DNA of 64,000 bases from Aquila chrysaetos chrysaetos (Eukaryota > Chordata > Aves > Accipitriformes > Accipitridae): NCBI RefSeq assembly GCF_900496995.4, contig NC_044012.1, forward strand, positions 2,666,001 to 2,730,000, in the 5' to 3' direction. Every line of letters starts with the position of its first letter. Position 1 is the stretch's first letter. Below the pieces are notes generated by a model. The model was given only the letters and a program-made list of their open reading frames with translations, ran no database searches and was not told the DNA's origin. Shown here piece by piece: positions 1 through 40,279 of the stretch. Made by a program: the position numbers and the translations under genes.

Positions 1-2420
1 ACAGCGTCAGAACACTAACACACCAGCTCTTCCTACAATTGCAATGCATTTTTGGTTGATTTAGTTACTGTGCTGTCAGCATGTCCTCACGCTTAATCTG
101 TGTCATTAATTCCTTCCTTGCTACTGGCTTCAGAAAGCATTAACAAGGGAAAAATAAATCAAGAGTCAGAGCACAAAGAAGACTTGTGGGAAAAAGCTTT
201 TGAGTCTTTTCTGAAGCTTTCATGCCTGTTATTCTTTACTTTGCTGATACAGCTGGATTTACCATCCTGTTGAATGAGCATATTCCAGACTATAAAAAAA
301 TAACAAAGTAAAACCACGTGCTCTTTGTATAGGTCAGAACTGGAGATGGGCTGCCAGATATAACAGCATAGGACAACTTCATAGCAGTAGAACGAAATGT
401 GCAAACACAGGCAAAGTTGAGCTTATGCTATGTTCCTCAAAACAAAGCGGAAACAAAAACTGAGACGTAACAGAAATGAGAGTGTGAGGACATCTGTGTG
501 TGGGAGCATGTGTGTGTGCGCCTGAACTCGGCCGTGTTTGGGAGCACACATCTGTCTCCCAGCTGGGTGAAGATGTTTGTGTGAACATGTCGGAGTACAT
601 CCGTGCACATCGTGTGGGAATGTGGAGTGGCCTCTCCTGTTCAGGGTGATGGGAAGCCTGTGAAAAGAGCTCACCCGAGTCAGTTTTGGAGTCTTAAATT
701 CATGTTTTGGGGCATTGGTGCTCTCATGTCACCAACCTTAGTCTCATCTATACAGTCAAGGTGTCCATCGGATCCCTTCAAGGAAGACACAACTCTTAAC
801 AATTACCGTCATTGCTACAGCAGGATTTCTCACCATGGTGGAGCAGGGGTACATTTATGCCTGAGAATTTCATGCCCTGTTTCATGCTTATATTGTGCTT
901 TGTATTTTCAAAGTGCAGTGCAAAGTTTTCTTTGTCCTTTCATCCTCTTTTTTCACATAATCCATGAGAAACTAGACTATATAGTTCAAGAGATCAGAGA
1001 ACTCACACCAAGAATGTTCTACCCCCACGCAGTTCCCCACATGGTGGCTAGCTCCAAATGACCCCGAACATCTGAAACTACACTCAGAAATATGGAAAAT
1101 AAGTTTTGAGAACGCAATTTGAGCTCACAGAGCTGAGGATCTCTGCATACTCGGTTATGGAAATAACCGTGAATGATGCAGCACCAAAGAGGCCGATGCA
1201 AATGGGGACAGGTGGGGCAGGGTGTGCAGGAGGTGAAACCCCCAGTAAATTGATGCCTGGTGAAGACTTCAAGAGCAGGTTTCACAAAGGTGCAGCCTTT
1301 TTCATTTCAAAGTCCCCCTAAAAAGAGTTAGAAGAAGATCTGGCCCCAGAGGAATCAGTGACCAAACTGTAGATATCAGGAAAGGATGGGATGTGTTTTC
1401 ACACACTGGTGTCTTTTTGAGGTTAAAGACCAAGAAGCAGCAGGGAGACTTCCTAGCCTGTGTGTAGCGCCAGGGAACTCAGCAGAGCTCCCACGTCTTA
1501 TGTCGGCTGAGAAATTGCCCCATTCGCTTGACCTCGTCTCTCCGTAGCTTTCTGTTCTCTTCCTGCGCATAAACATTGACACGCTGCAGCTTTAGTTGTA
1601 ACCGCAATGTTTTCAGAACAACCAGACAAACAAAATGCTGGTTGAGATGTACGTTGTCTGCAACCTCAAAGTATTTTCCCAGCTCTTCCTTTCACGCTTC
1701 AGGGCTGTGTTTCCAGGATCAGAGGTTCAAGCGTAGGCAGGTGTTCAAAGCATGGGATCCATCCTGCAATTTCCAGGGCACGTACTGGATGTTTGGGTTA
1801 ACTTGGTGGGCGTTGAACTGTACCTTCAGTGGGTATCCTCGCTGGTTTGGGGTTAGGCGGAGGGTTGGCCAGTGATGAAAATCACCCTGCTTCCAGGCAA
1901 TGTGGGGTTTTGTGGGAATTCAGTGAAAAATACAATGATTGTACTCCATCCCTGGGAGTGAGAGACAATCACAAAGGCAATTTTGAAGCCCAGGGGGATG
2001 AAAGGAAACTCACACCTCAAAGATGTATTTGAACTCATATTTACAGTGGACATGCTGGTTAGATGTTCGAAGTAGGCGTTCTCCCAGAAATTTTACCTGG
2101 GCTCAGCAGCTGCGTGAAATACCACTTAAAAAAACAAATCATCATCATTCCTTCCCCACCACCAAGGTAAAAAAGCAGCTGCCTGCCATCGCCTCACAGC
2201 ACCCGCCGTTCCCTTCAGCTCTCCACCACCTCATGTCTGTGCGACTGGCCCGGATAAACCCCCTTTCCAAAACTCTGCAGCTGAAAATGAAAACACTTGC
2301 GCAGCCCCCCAATCCCTGAGGTAGTTATTCAGCCCGTGGTTCATTTTTATTTCTGCGCAGCACCTCTCCCAGGCCTGGCTCACGCCTTCAGGTGGCTCCT
2401 AGGCCCTTTGCTTCTCAGGG
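1..2420. other. Intergenic DNA upstream of KLHDC4
   Basis: No exon-like reading frame with flanking splice sites and protein-like composition was found on either strand. The stretch has short GT-rich patches near 485-530. An imperfect inverted repeat at about 1935-1971 pairs TGATTGT and ACTCC with GGAGT and ACAATCA. In human the next gene on this side is SLC7A5, in the same orientation. Nothing here could be recognised as its coding sequence, and a distal 3' UTR cannot be excluded. Confidence 0.6.
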
Positions 2421-31395
<28,975 letters not shown>

Positions 31396-31820
31396 GTGTT
31401 GTTGAGGCTGTTCTGTGAGTGAAGAGACATGCTGGGAGCAGTGGTTAGCTCCATTGAACTCAGCCTGATGTGCCAGGCAGTGAGCATGTCCAGAATGCAT
31501 CCTGGCATTCCAGCTTTTGCCTATTCTATGAGTGCTTCTGGGCTGACCAGTCTCAATATGCCTACTTGATTAGTGCTCTGGATATGCTGTTATTCCCCTG
31601 GAGGTTGCGGGAGGGTCTTGAGGAACAGGATTGCTGTCCAAGCACTTGTTCTGCTGAGGCTGGCCTATGCGATACTGTCATATTTTTGTTCAAAAGTTGT
31701 TTTGAGTCTGTCAAGACAAACTGCACATCACAATGGTTCACTGGTCCCAAATTACCTACCCTGACTGGGGCCGGAACGTGTCTCCAAGTGTTTCTACAAT
31801 AAACTTACTTTGTTGCATCA
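31396..31820 (+). other. KLHDC4: KLHDC4 3' UTR
   Basis: This is non-coding sequence between the stop codon and the first canonical poly(A) signal. The cleavage site is inferred to lie about 15-25 nt after the signal. Confidence 0.7.
31798..31803 (+). terminator. KLHDC4: KLHDC4 polyadenylation signal AATAAA
   Basis: A canonical AATAAA lies 403 nt past the stop, followed by a T/GT-rich stretch (TTGTTGCATCATCTTGGTTT) suitable for cleavage factors. A second AATAAA at 32,510-32,515 could serve a longer 3' UTR. Confidence 0.75.
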
Positions 31821-34800
31821 TCTTGGTTTTCTCAGTTAAACCCATCCTAGATTTTCTACTTCTTTTTCTCCTGCTGTGGAAGAGGCATCGCTGTTCCCGC
31901 TGTGAAATATGCAGGTAGTGGTCGTAAGATGCACCAGCAGCCCTGAGATGTGGCTGCACTGCCTGGAGAAACCTGGGAATCCTTTCATAACTTAGCTGTA
32001 TGAGAGCCACTGTAACCCCTGATGCATATAACAGTAGGAGTCTCTTCCTTTTTAATGTTAGCTGTAGCAGGTTTTGCCTTTGCTTGTGGAATCTCCCTGT
32101 TCAGTTTCTCACATGTTGGCCAAGAAAGCAGTTGTCCTACAAGTGAACTCTTTATGACCAGTGAAGTGTCCTACCTTGAGACCTGATGCCATGTGGAGGA
32201 CAGGGGGGAGTGGGCCAACACTCTCAAAGGCTTTTTTTTTTTTTTACCCCTGCTTCCTGACTCAGCCCATCTCTTCAAGGCATTGCTTTCTTTCCAGCAG
32301 AGCAGTGCTGTGGTCCATAGGGACAACAGATGGGATACAAGTGTGTCTGTTGCAGCAAGCAAGTGATGACTTGAGTTGACACCAGAAGGCACTGGCTGTT
32401 CTTGTGCAGAGAAATTCAGGGTGCCATGGGTATTGTTTTGGCAGGGGCATCACCAGGGAACCAGCTCTCAGGAGAGCAGTGCTAAGTTCTGCAAGGCTAA
32501 TTAGAATGTAATAAAGATTAAATAGAGCAGGCTGCCAATGTGATTTAATTGTCAAGATAAAAACATGTTTGATAGGGAAGTACCTTCCATGCAAAATAAC
32601 AGGCGAGAGGTGAAAACAAACCATGTATTGTTATCAATAGGAAAGAATCCATAGCGCTTGCTTGGCTAATAGCATCGGTTGCCCTCTTGTCCTGTCACTT
32701 GGGTTAGTTTACAATACCTTGGTCTCATTGACATTCGATCCTTTGTGGGTGTGTGACATCCAAGGCTTTTTGTGCAATGTTTTGGGCAATCTGCCACTGA
32801 GTTGCATTTGCAGATTTTGTTTTTATTATTACTATTTATTTATTTATAGTTTGAAAAGTAGTGGTTTTAAAATCACAGCATCTGTGCACAGGACTCCATT
32901 CCAAAGGCCCAACCAGACAGGGGAAACACCCTTTTTGCCAGGTGTAATTTATGATTTTTTGCCTTTTCAAATACAGATATACACCCTGAAGGAATTTTTT
33001 TCCCTCAGCTGAAGCCGGGTTGCAGCAGTGCCAAGGATGAAGGATAGTTTTGTACAGTGCTGCTGCAGCTGCAGGAAAAGATTCTCCCTCCTCCTTCTCT
33101 GCTAGAGAGACTTGTTGGATGAGGGAACTAGGTGCATCAGATGAGCTGGAGTGTTTGCAACAATAATCTGATGTTTTTCCTTTCACCTTTTCCTCAAGGG
33201 CTCTGGAACGTAGTCCTCGTTGTGCTCTGTGCCAAGCTAGGTATGACTGGAGAAGGCATAGACTGGAAGAGACACGCTTCCAAGGAACCTGTGAGTCAGG
33301 ATGGGCCAACTGCCCTGCTCCTGCGAGCAGTACAGCAGTGTGTTCGTGTGGCCTCCCACGGGGAGCACGCCGCCTGCCTCGCAGAGCTGAGGGAGAGGAG
33401 GCTTTGGAGGTGGGTTGCAGGGGAGATGATGGCTTCCCAGGGCTGTCATCGTTCTGCTGGGAGGTTGGGCTGACCTGGGCATTCAGCTGGGTTCAGTTCC
33501 TCCCGGAGCTGCGGTTTTGGATGAGCCAGCATAGGCTGCGGCTGATCATCTGGCTTGGTTCAGGAGGCTCTGGCGGCCATCCTTAGGTTGCACGATGAGA
33601 GGCTGCTGCCATGGCAAACTGTCCTGGCCTGAAAATTGAGGCTTAGTTGTCAGCTCTGACAAAATGAGGCTGTAGCACTGTAATTGGAACAGCCTGCACG
33701 GGGACAGAAACGCACACGGCGTCCATTCTCACTAGAGCATTTGCAGCCATTGGACTTGAGACAGAAATTAATTCTGGTGCATCTGCAGCCACTGCTCAGC
33801 AGAATGAACAAGACAAATGCAGCACTCTCTTGAGCCCTGCAGCCAGCGACAGCCAAAGATCTGTCTGGACACCCTGGCCCATCTCTTGCTGGTGTAACTG
33901 TGGAAGCCTTGGAAGCTGTCACGTGTTGGTTGAGCAAATGAAACCTCTGAGAAAAGGTAAAAGTTCTCTGTAGTGGAAACCCAAGCAGGGATGACTGATT
34001 ACTAGTACTACCTTAAGTGCCTGCAGAGGAGGTCTGAATGTGATGGGCTCTGCCGTGGTCTTAAGAAATGCAAACTGTGGTACTTTGATACCAAATTGTA
34101 ATGGTACCTTGCTTCTCTGAGCATTGGCTGAAAGCCCACTGAAGCCTGTTCAGGGTTGCTGGATCAGATCTCTGGTCATTTTTCTTGCATTGGGTCCAAA
34201 AGTACCTTAAAGAGTAAGGTAAGTATTTTGCAGGCAACACACATCAGTGAAACGGCTTGCCTAAAATGATACCCAGGAGAAGGGCCAGGGCTAGAACTTG
34301 GTGAAACTAGGAAAACTAGGAGAAATTCCAGAAACTGGGAACTGAGAAACTCCAGCACTGTCGGTCATAAGGGTAGTTATTCCTGTCTGACATGTACAAA
34401 GAACAGCTTGTCCTTTTGTTAATGTATGTATGCCCAGATAAAATTCAATTATTCCTTTGGCATCCATCACACCATTGCTTTTGCCCATCTCATTGTAAAG
34501 GGATGAATGTATAAACATTTACATAGGAGAAAGAGACCTCAGTTTATTATTATATCTGGAAGCAATCAAGCTGTTGGTGTTGTTTTCAGCTACAAGACAA
34601 GGCCGAATAACTTTTTTTTAACTGACTCCTTGAGGAAAATGTATTCAGTAATCCCCTTTCTTTGGGCCACACACACACTGTAATTGCACTGTAAGCAACA
34701 CAGTGAAATTGGATTTTTCTATTATGTTTACATGCACAGCTAGGAAGGGAAAAAGCGAGTAAAGGAGAGTGCCAGCTGAAGTACATTTGACTTCGGGGGT

Positions 34801-37600
34801 TGCACAAAAAAGGCCACAGCAGAAGGTTAGTGGTTTCAGGTCTAACTCAAGCTTAGCTTGTAACACATGGGATTGTTTCTCCCTCACATCAGCGTGTGTG
34901 TTGTAGTGTGACGAGCATGGAAGCTCATGACTTGCTGTGGAGTTTTATCAGAGAGCAATCGGGGTAATTGGGCTGACCCAAAGATAAGTGCTGTTTGTAG
35001 ATGGAAAGACCGTCCCTGGCATCTCTGCTCATGGGATTTTGCTAATAGCGAAGACTTGGTTCAGTCATGCTGAGTTGCTCGTCTCCTCGCAGCGCTGCCT
35101 ACCTGCTGTGGTGGCTTATGGAGATAAACCAGTCCTAAACTCTTCTGCTGGCAAATTGCTTGTTTGTCAGGCTTGTCGTCCTCTGCACGCGCTGGGCTGA
35201 TCTCATCCTTCCTCATTTGTCTTGGAGAGAATCTGGGTTCATTCATCGTCTGTTCTGTATTGGCAAAACTTCTGCTTTCATGCTCCACCAATACCATGGG
35301 TGGGTCCAACCAGTACTAAACGGCCCTGGGCACGTTGTGTCTGTCAGCAAGACAGAAAGGCTAAAGACACACATGTTCTTACAAATGTAGGTCTCTGAAG
35401 GATGGGGGAGTGGGAATGGGAGCGTATCAAATGCTTCAGCTTCTGCTGGGAAACAGCTGCTGGCCCAACAGCTGCAGCATCCTTCATCACTAACCCACAG
35501 TGACTTAACATTACAGACAAACAAGAAGAGAGCTTTGAAACGTGCTCCACCTTGAAGGGATTGGGGAGCAGTGCTCCTACTGCTTGCAGGAGTAATTCTT
35601 GCAGCTCTCCCTTCCAACAAGACTGAACACCTGATAGCAAAATGCAGCGCTGCTGGGGTGGGGGTGGCTGCTCTTATGGAGGAGGGAAGGGGTTGGATGT
35701 TGTTGGATGTTAAAACAAGTGAGCCTGTAAGAGAGCCTGAACCTTGCTAGACTATCAGTGCTGTTAATAGTGTACCCAAATTGGGGATAAAAGGAAATAG
35801 GCAGACGGTAAGGATTGCGAGTTTACCAGGTAGCAGCGTAGTTGAGCAAGTAACACCTGTGCATAAATGTGAGTCTCTCTAAACACATCTAGACACCTCC
35901 AGATGGGGAATGCGCAATCCACCACACCATTTCTAAGCCATCCATCCAACAAAAGCTTTTGGGCAACACTCGGCATCTCTCAACTTCTAGAAAGCGAAGT
36001 TTCCTTTAACATTACGGAGCATGACCTCTGAGATGCTTCGAGTGAAGGGACACAGCTCACGATGTATCCGAGTTACTTATTCAGACCTTCGGGCACTGAT
36101 TAGTAGCCGTGGGGTATCATTGCCTGTTGAAACGTAATGAGGTGATTATGCATACGCAGGAAAAACAGGTTGGTGGTAGTGCTGAAGCTAAGTGCCTATG
36201 GGTTAATATTAGTTGAAACAGACCAATAAAAGGAACTCAAGAGCTTGAAATGCCTCTGAGGGAAGCATAGTCCTGGTGGATCTGTTACTCAAAGGCACGT
36301 TATCCAGTCCTTGCTGTGCTCAGGGTTGTCTTCAGTGGAGAGCTGGTCAAGGAGCCTGGCTGTGAAGGTCAGCAATAGGCAAGTGATGCAGTTCATTTAG
36401 GGGCTGTGCAAGGAGTTAACCAGTTTCCCTACGCCAGGAAAACTTGCCACCATGTCAAGATCCTGCAAGGCCCATCTTCTGTGCAAACAATTTACCCATG
36501 CGCAGCAAAGCTGTGCAGCATGGGCGGGAGATCCAGTCTGGCCTCTGCTCTGTTCTGCTTTAGCACAAATCTCTGGAGCCAACCTCACCCTATGACAGTT
36601 TTAAAAAATTCCTACTTTTCCATCCTCCCTTAACTTGGCAAAGCCTGTCAGGACATGTAATTAGTCCTTGGGTTTCAATTAAGACCATCATGGATATGAC
36701 ATTATTTCTCCTCTCACCCCTCCCCTTCTGTTGCAGTCTGGATTTTTTTTTTTTTCCAGCAGTACTTCATAACTCCGCACAAGGTAAATAGAAGCTGCAA
36801 CAGCTCAGTATCTGTGAAAGATCAGGCCCTGGAGAGTCCCAACGCTCTCGGAGAATCTAGGTCTCGGGTACAAGCAAACCAGACGCCAGATGGGCTGGTG
36901 AGAAGCTGACGTGGCACGAGCAGGCGGAGGATTTTTCTTATTCCTTCCTTCTTGCCTTCTCCAAAGATGTGGTGTCGAACCGGCCCATCGCTCACACAGG
37001 TGGGGGCTGGCCGGAGGACCTGGGTGTCCCCAGGGAGGGACAGGTCCCCTTTTCCCAATGGCTTTGCTGCGATGGCAGGAGGTGGACTGGTTCCTTGAGC
37101 CCCAACCCCTCCTTGTGTTTCAGGTGCTGCTTGTTCTGCTGTGGGAACATAATACCATCACAGCCTAAAAAAAATTACATAAACCTTCAGCTGTTCACAT
37201 GCATCTGTCAGTGTGGACATAAAACAGCAGGTACGGACAATTTACACAGATTTATATGCCATGATGATAGACATTTTAATGTGCTTTAGGTAGATATGCA
37301 TGAATCCAGGGCTCATAAGGCAGGGAAATATACTGAATTACCTCTCTCTCTGGGCTACTTCTCAAGACTATTTCTGGCCTTGGGCAAATGTGAAAAGCCC
37401 AGAACTAAGACAAATTGCTCAGTTCCCTGTGATTAATAAAGGAATCATTATTTTTAAACACGTGGTTTGGGAGCCAGTGAATATTAGTCTTCGGCTATCT
37501 TTCATACTGAACAAACCTCACCTCGACTGAGGTTTTATCCCATGGAACAAAGAGATGAAAAATTGGAGTTGCATTTGTGTTTGTACATAACTGCTGGTAC
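31821..37600. other. Intergenic DNA between convergent KLHDC4 and JPH3
   Basis: No coding exon was recognised on either strand. It contains one MIR-like fragment (34,215-34,305) and poly(T) runs at 32,231-32,245 and 36,747-36,759. A stretch near 36,010-36,250 with several AT-rich motifs might be a conserved element. The exact right border depends on where the JPH3 3' UTR ends. Confidence 0.6.
34215..34305 (+). repeat. MIR-like SINE fragment
   Basis: AACGGCTTGCCTAAAATGAT, ACCCAGGAGAAGGGCCAGGG and CTAGAACTTG follows the 3' part of the MIR core (ACTTGCCCAAGGTCACACAG, GTCAGTGGCAGAGCTAGAAC). It is old and diverged. Confidence 0.45.
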
Positions 37601-37966
37601 ATGGGCAAGAGCAGGAATAACTAGTCGGTCACCAGTGTGAAAAAGCTAGTCATGAAATCACTAGGACTTTTATTTGATGGATAACAAGAGGCATTTTTGT
37701 GCTGTTTTATATATATCTAAATATCTTACTGTGTTTGCATGTAACTGTTTAAGCTGCTTCTGGCAGGACCTTTGTGTCATGCACTTGAACGTACAAAAAC
37801 ATCCTCGAGAGTCTTTACAAAGAGTTGCAACCAGGATTACAAAACACATGGATGAGTTCCTAGGGCTGCAATCACAATATGGTATTATTTGGTTTGTTTC
37901 AAGTATGCAGCAAGCATTCAAGAGTAAAAAAGACGACTAAGGACCCAAAAGTTAAAAACGGAAGAA

Positions 37967-37986
37967 AAAAAAAAAAAAAAAAAAGG
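37967..37986. repeat. Poly(A) tract
   Basis: About 20 A on the + strand between GGAAG and GGAAAAGG, inside a longer purine-rich segment. It is simple sequence. Confidence 0.85.
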
Positions 37987-38372
37987 AAAAGGTACAAAGA
38001 CGACGGACAGTTACTGTGGAAAATGAAATTAAAAAGCTACTGGGGTCTTGCTGCCTTCAGTTATCGTTTACCCTGTCCACCCATAGCCCTCTGCCTGAAA
38101 AGGGAAAGGAAGAAAAAGAGGAAGAAAAACTGCGACAGGAGGGAATAAGACCATGTAAGGAAAAGAACTGAATTTAACTGGCACATGCTCTAATCCTTAG
38201 TTTATTTCTGGTTAAAAATATAGCAATCCAGTGCAGTGTAATAAGAAATCTGCTGAAAAGGTAGCAGAGAAACAGCTAAAACAGAAGCAAAGCAAAGCTG
38301 AGTCCACAAGTCAGGGCTGTACCCAACAACTCTGGATGTGAAATGTTGAGGAAGATTTTTTTTTCCCTCCTT

Positions 38373-38391
38373 CCCCCCCCCCCCCCCCCCC
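38373..38391. repeat. Homopolymer tract C19 (G19 in JPH3 sense)
   Basis: Nineteen consecutive C on the + strand, preceded by a T-rich pyrimidine run. Such a tract can form G-quadruplex-type structures on the - strand and is prone to length change and sequencing error. Confidence 0.9.
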
Positions 38392-38898
38392 AAATATATC
38401 TGTGTATGGGTTTCATCCCACCCTCGGGTTGCTGCCACACTTGCATCCCTTCTCCTGTTGAACGGAGCTGCAGTGGGTAGAACTGAGGGTGGAATTTGGT
38501 CCCTGGATGTACCAAATCCCAAACAAACCATTTGAACCGTACCTGGTGCTGGTGGATCACCGGCAAAGCCGATCTCCACGGCGGGGAAAGACGGCATGGG
38601 GAGGGGAGGAAACAGTACAGTCATTTTTGAAAAGCGAGGGGATGTCGGCCATTTCCAAGCAATTGAGCTAAGACCACACTCTTGTGATTGGGACCATAAC
38701 AGCTTAGAACAGGGATACGGCATCTTTAATGAGTATGCATATTATCAGTGGGGACAGGGGAGGGGAGAAAATCAAGGCAGGCATATTACAAAGATGGTAT
38801 AAACGAACAAATTAAATGACATAGAAAAAAAAAAAAGAAAATAATACATCCTTAGAGGCTGCCATTGCCAATGATGTTTGGTTTTTTGTTTTTCTTTT

Positions 38899-38930
<32 letters not shown>
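38899..38930. repeat. Poly(T) tract (poly(A) in JPH3 sense)
   Basis: A long T-rich run with one interrupting C in transcript-antisense orientation. In a JPH3 transcript it would be an internal A-rich stretch, which can misprime oligo(dT) and mimic a polyadenylation site. Confidence 0.85.
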
Positions 38931-38931
<1 letters not shown>

Positions 38932-40198
38932 GGGACATGTTGGAAGCTGGAATATACATCCTGCATTACAAAGTGCAAAATACTACATGCTCAGAGCCCA
39001 AGCATGATGTCTGAAACAGTCCACAGCAAGATGTAAGAGACAAACCCACCACCCTCTCCCTCCTCTCTGGGACATGCTCCAGTACTCCTCCCCAGATGCC
39101 TTTGGAAAACAGTTTTATCTTATTTTGCTTTATTTTGTTTTATTGTTATCCTAAGTGGATCAGAATTGAGCCCTCTCTGCCTGATCCCTCCCCACCAGTC
39201 CGCTCCCTGGCATCTCTGTCCATGCACATGTTTGGGATGGGATGCCCAAGTAATGCTGCTCGTCGTGTGTTGGCGAGCACGGCACGATGACCAGCAGCTA
39301 TTCAATTTGTGTTGCTGAAGGTGCCTGCAAGTTTTTTGGGGGAATCCGGGTACACATTTTTACCCAGGAGAAATTGTCTGTGAATTAAAAGTAGCACTGG
39401 GTGGTTTTCCAGCCTTGCCATGGGTGGGGAGCAGCCTGGGGAGGAGGAGTGAAGGCAGGAGGGTGGTGGGGCTGCTGCTCACACCTTGTGTTCCCTATTT
39501 CCCCCCCTGCCCCAAGAAATTTAGCAAAACACCAATTGCTGCTTTGTTTTAAAAACAAATAACAAAATGGGGCCCGTTGCCCTTCTCCCATCTTTCACGT
39601 CTTAGACAGGGTTCATGCCTTCCCCGTGCTCCTTCTCCTCCTTCTTACAGCAACGTTTCTCCATTTGTGAAGGGAGAAGGAAGAAAAGCCTGATTTTGCT
39701 TTTCTCTCCCATTTACTTTATCATTAAAGCTGTTGTGGATTTTCCCTGGGAAACTTGGCCTGGAGCATCCCAGGACCCGTACATACTTCAGACAAACTCT
39801 CCCCATGGTCCCCTCATCTAGTCTCCATTTTGGGGTTCATTACTGTTGTTATGAATATATTTTTGGAGGGTGAGGGGAAGGGAAATGAGGTTTTATTTTG
39901 TTGGGATTCCTTCTCATCCTTTCCAGTGTTGGGGGGGCAGAGTGTTGATAGCATTTTGCCATGCCACACAGCATAGTGTTATACAAGCAAAGAATTTTGG
40001 CTAAAATCCAAAAAACATTACCCAGGAAAAAAGGCAAACTGTGAGTGAGACTCAATCGTTTGTTGTTCTTCTGTGAAAAGACTTGGAAATTGTCATAGGA
40101 CAGTTCGAGTTATGATTTTTCCCTTTTTGTTGTTGTTTGGTTTTTTTTCCCCCATTCATACATGTAACTGTTATTTTTGCAAACAAGACAGTCTTGAA

Positions 40199-40279
40199 TT
40201 AGATGAAAAAGTTAATAAACAAAATGGCGACTCCAATATTTAGTAAGATCACCATGACTACCAGGATGGGAGCCGAGCC
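40199..40279 (-). CDS. JPH3: JPH3 terminal coding exon (ER membrane anchor)
   Basis: The acceptor is TCTTCCAG and the stop TAA at 40,201-40,199. The 27 codons read GSAPILVVMVILLNIGVAIL then FINFFI and stop. This single hydrophobic helix is the C-terminal ER/SR anchor of junctophilins, and its sequence is characteristic of JPH3. It joins in phase 0 to the Thr codon ending the preceding exon. Confidence 0.96.
   Translation of the reverse strand, partial: GSAPILVVMVILLNIGVAILFINFFI

Larger units (their letters stand above)
37669..40198 (-). other. JPH3: JPH3 3' UTR (extent inferred)
   Basis: This is non-coding sequence after the JPH3 stop, reading leftward. AATAAA signals on the - strand occur at 39,897-39,892, 39,144-39,139, 39,134-39,129, 38,206-38,201 and 37,674-37,669, so the UTR could be about 0.3 to 2.5 kb. 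In transcript sense the longer forms contain an A-rich tract (38,899-38,930), a run of 19 G (38,391-38,373) and a U-rich tract (37,986-37,967). Which signal is used cannot be decided here. Confidence 0.5.
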
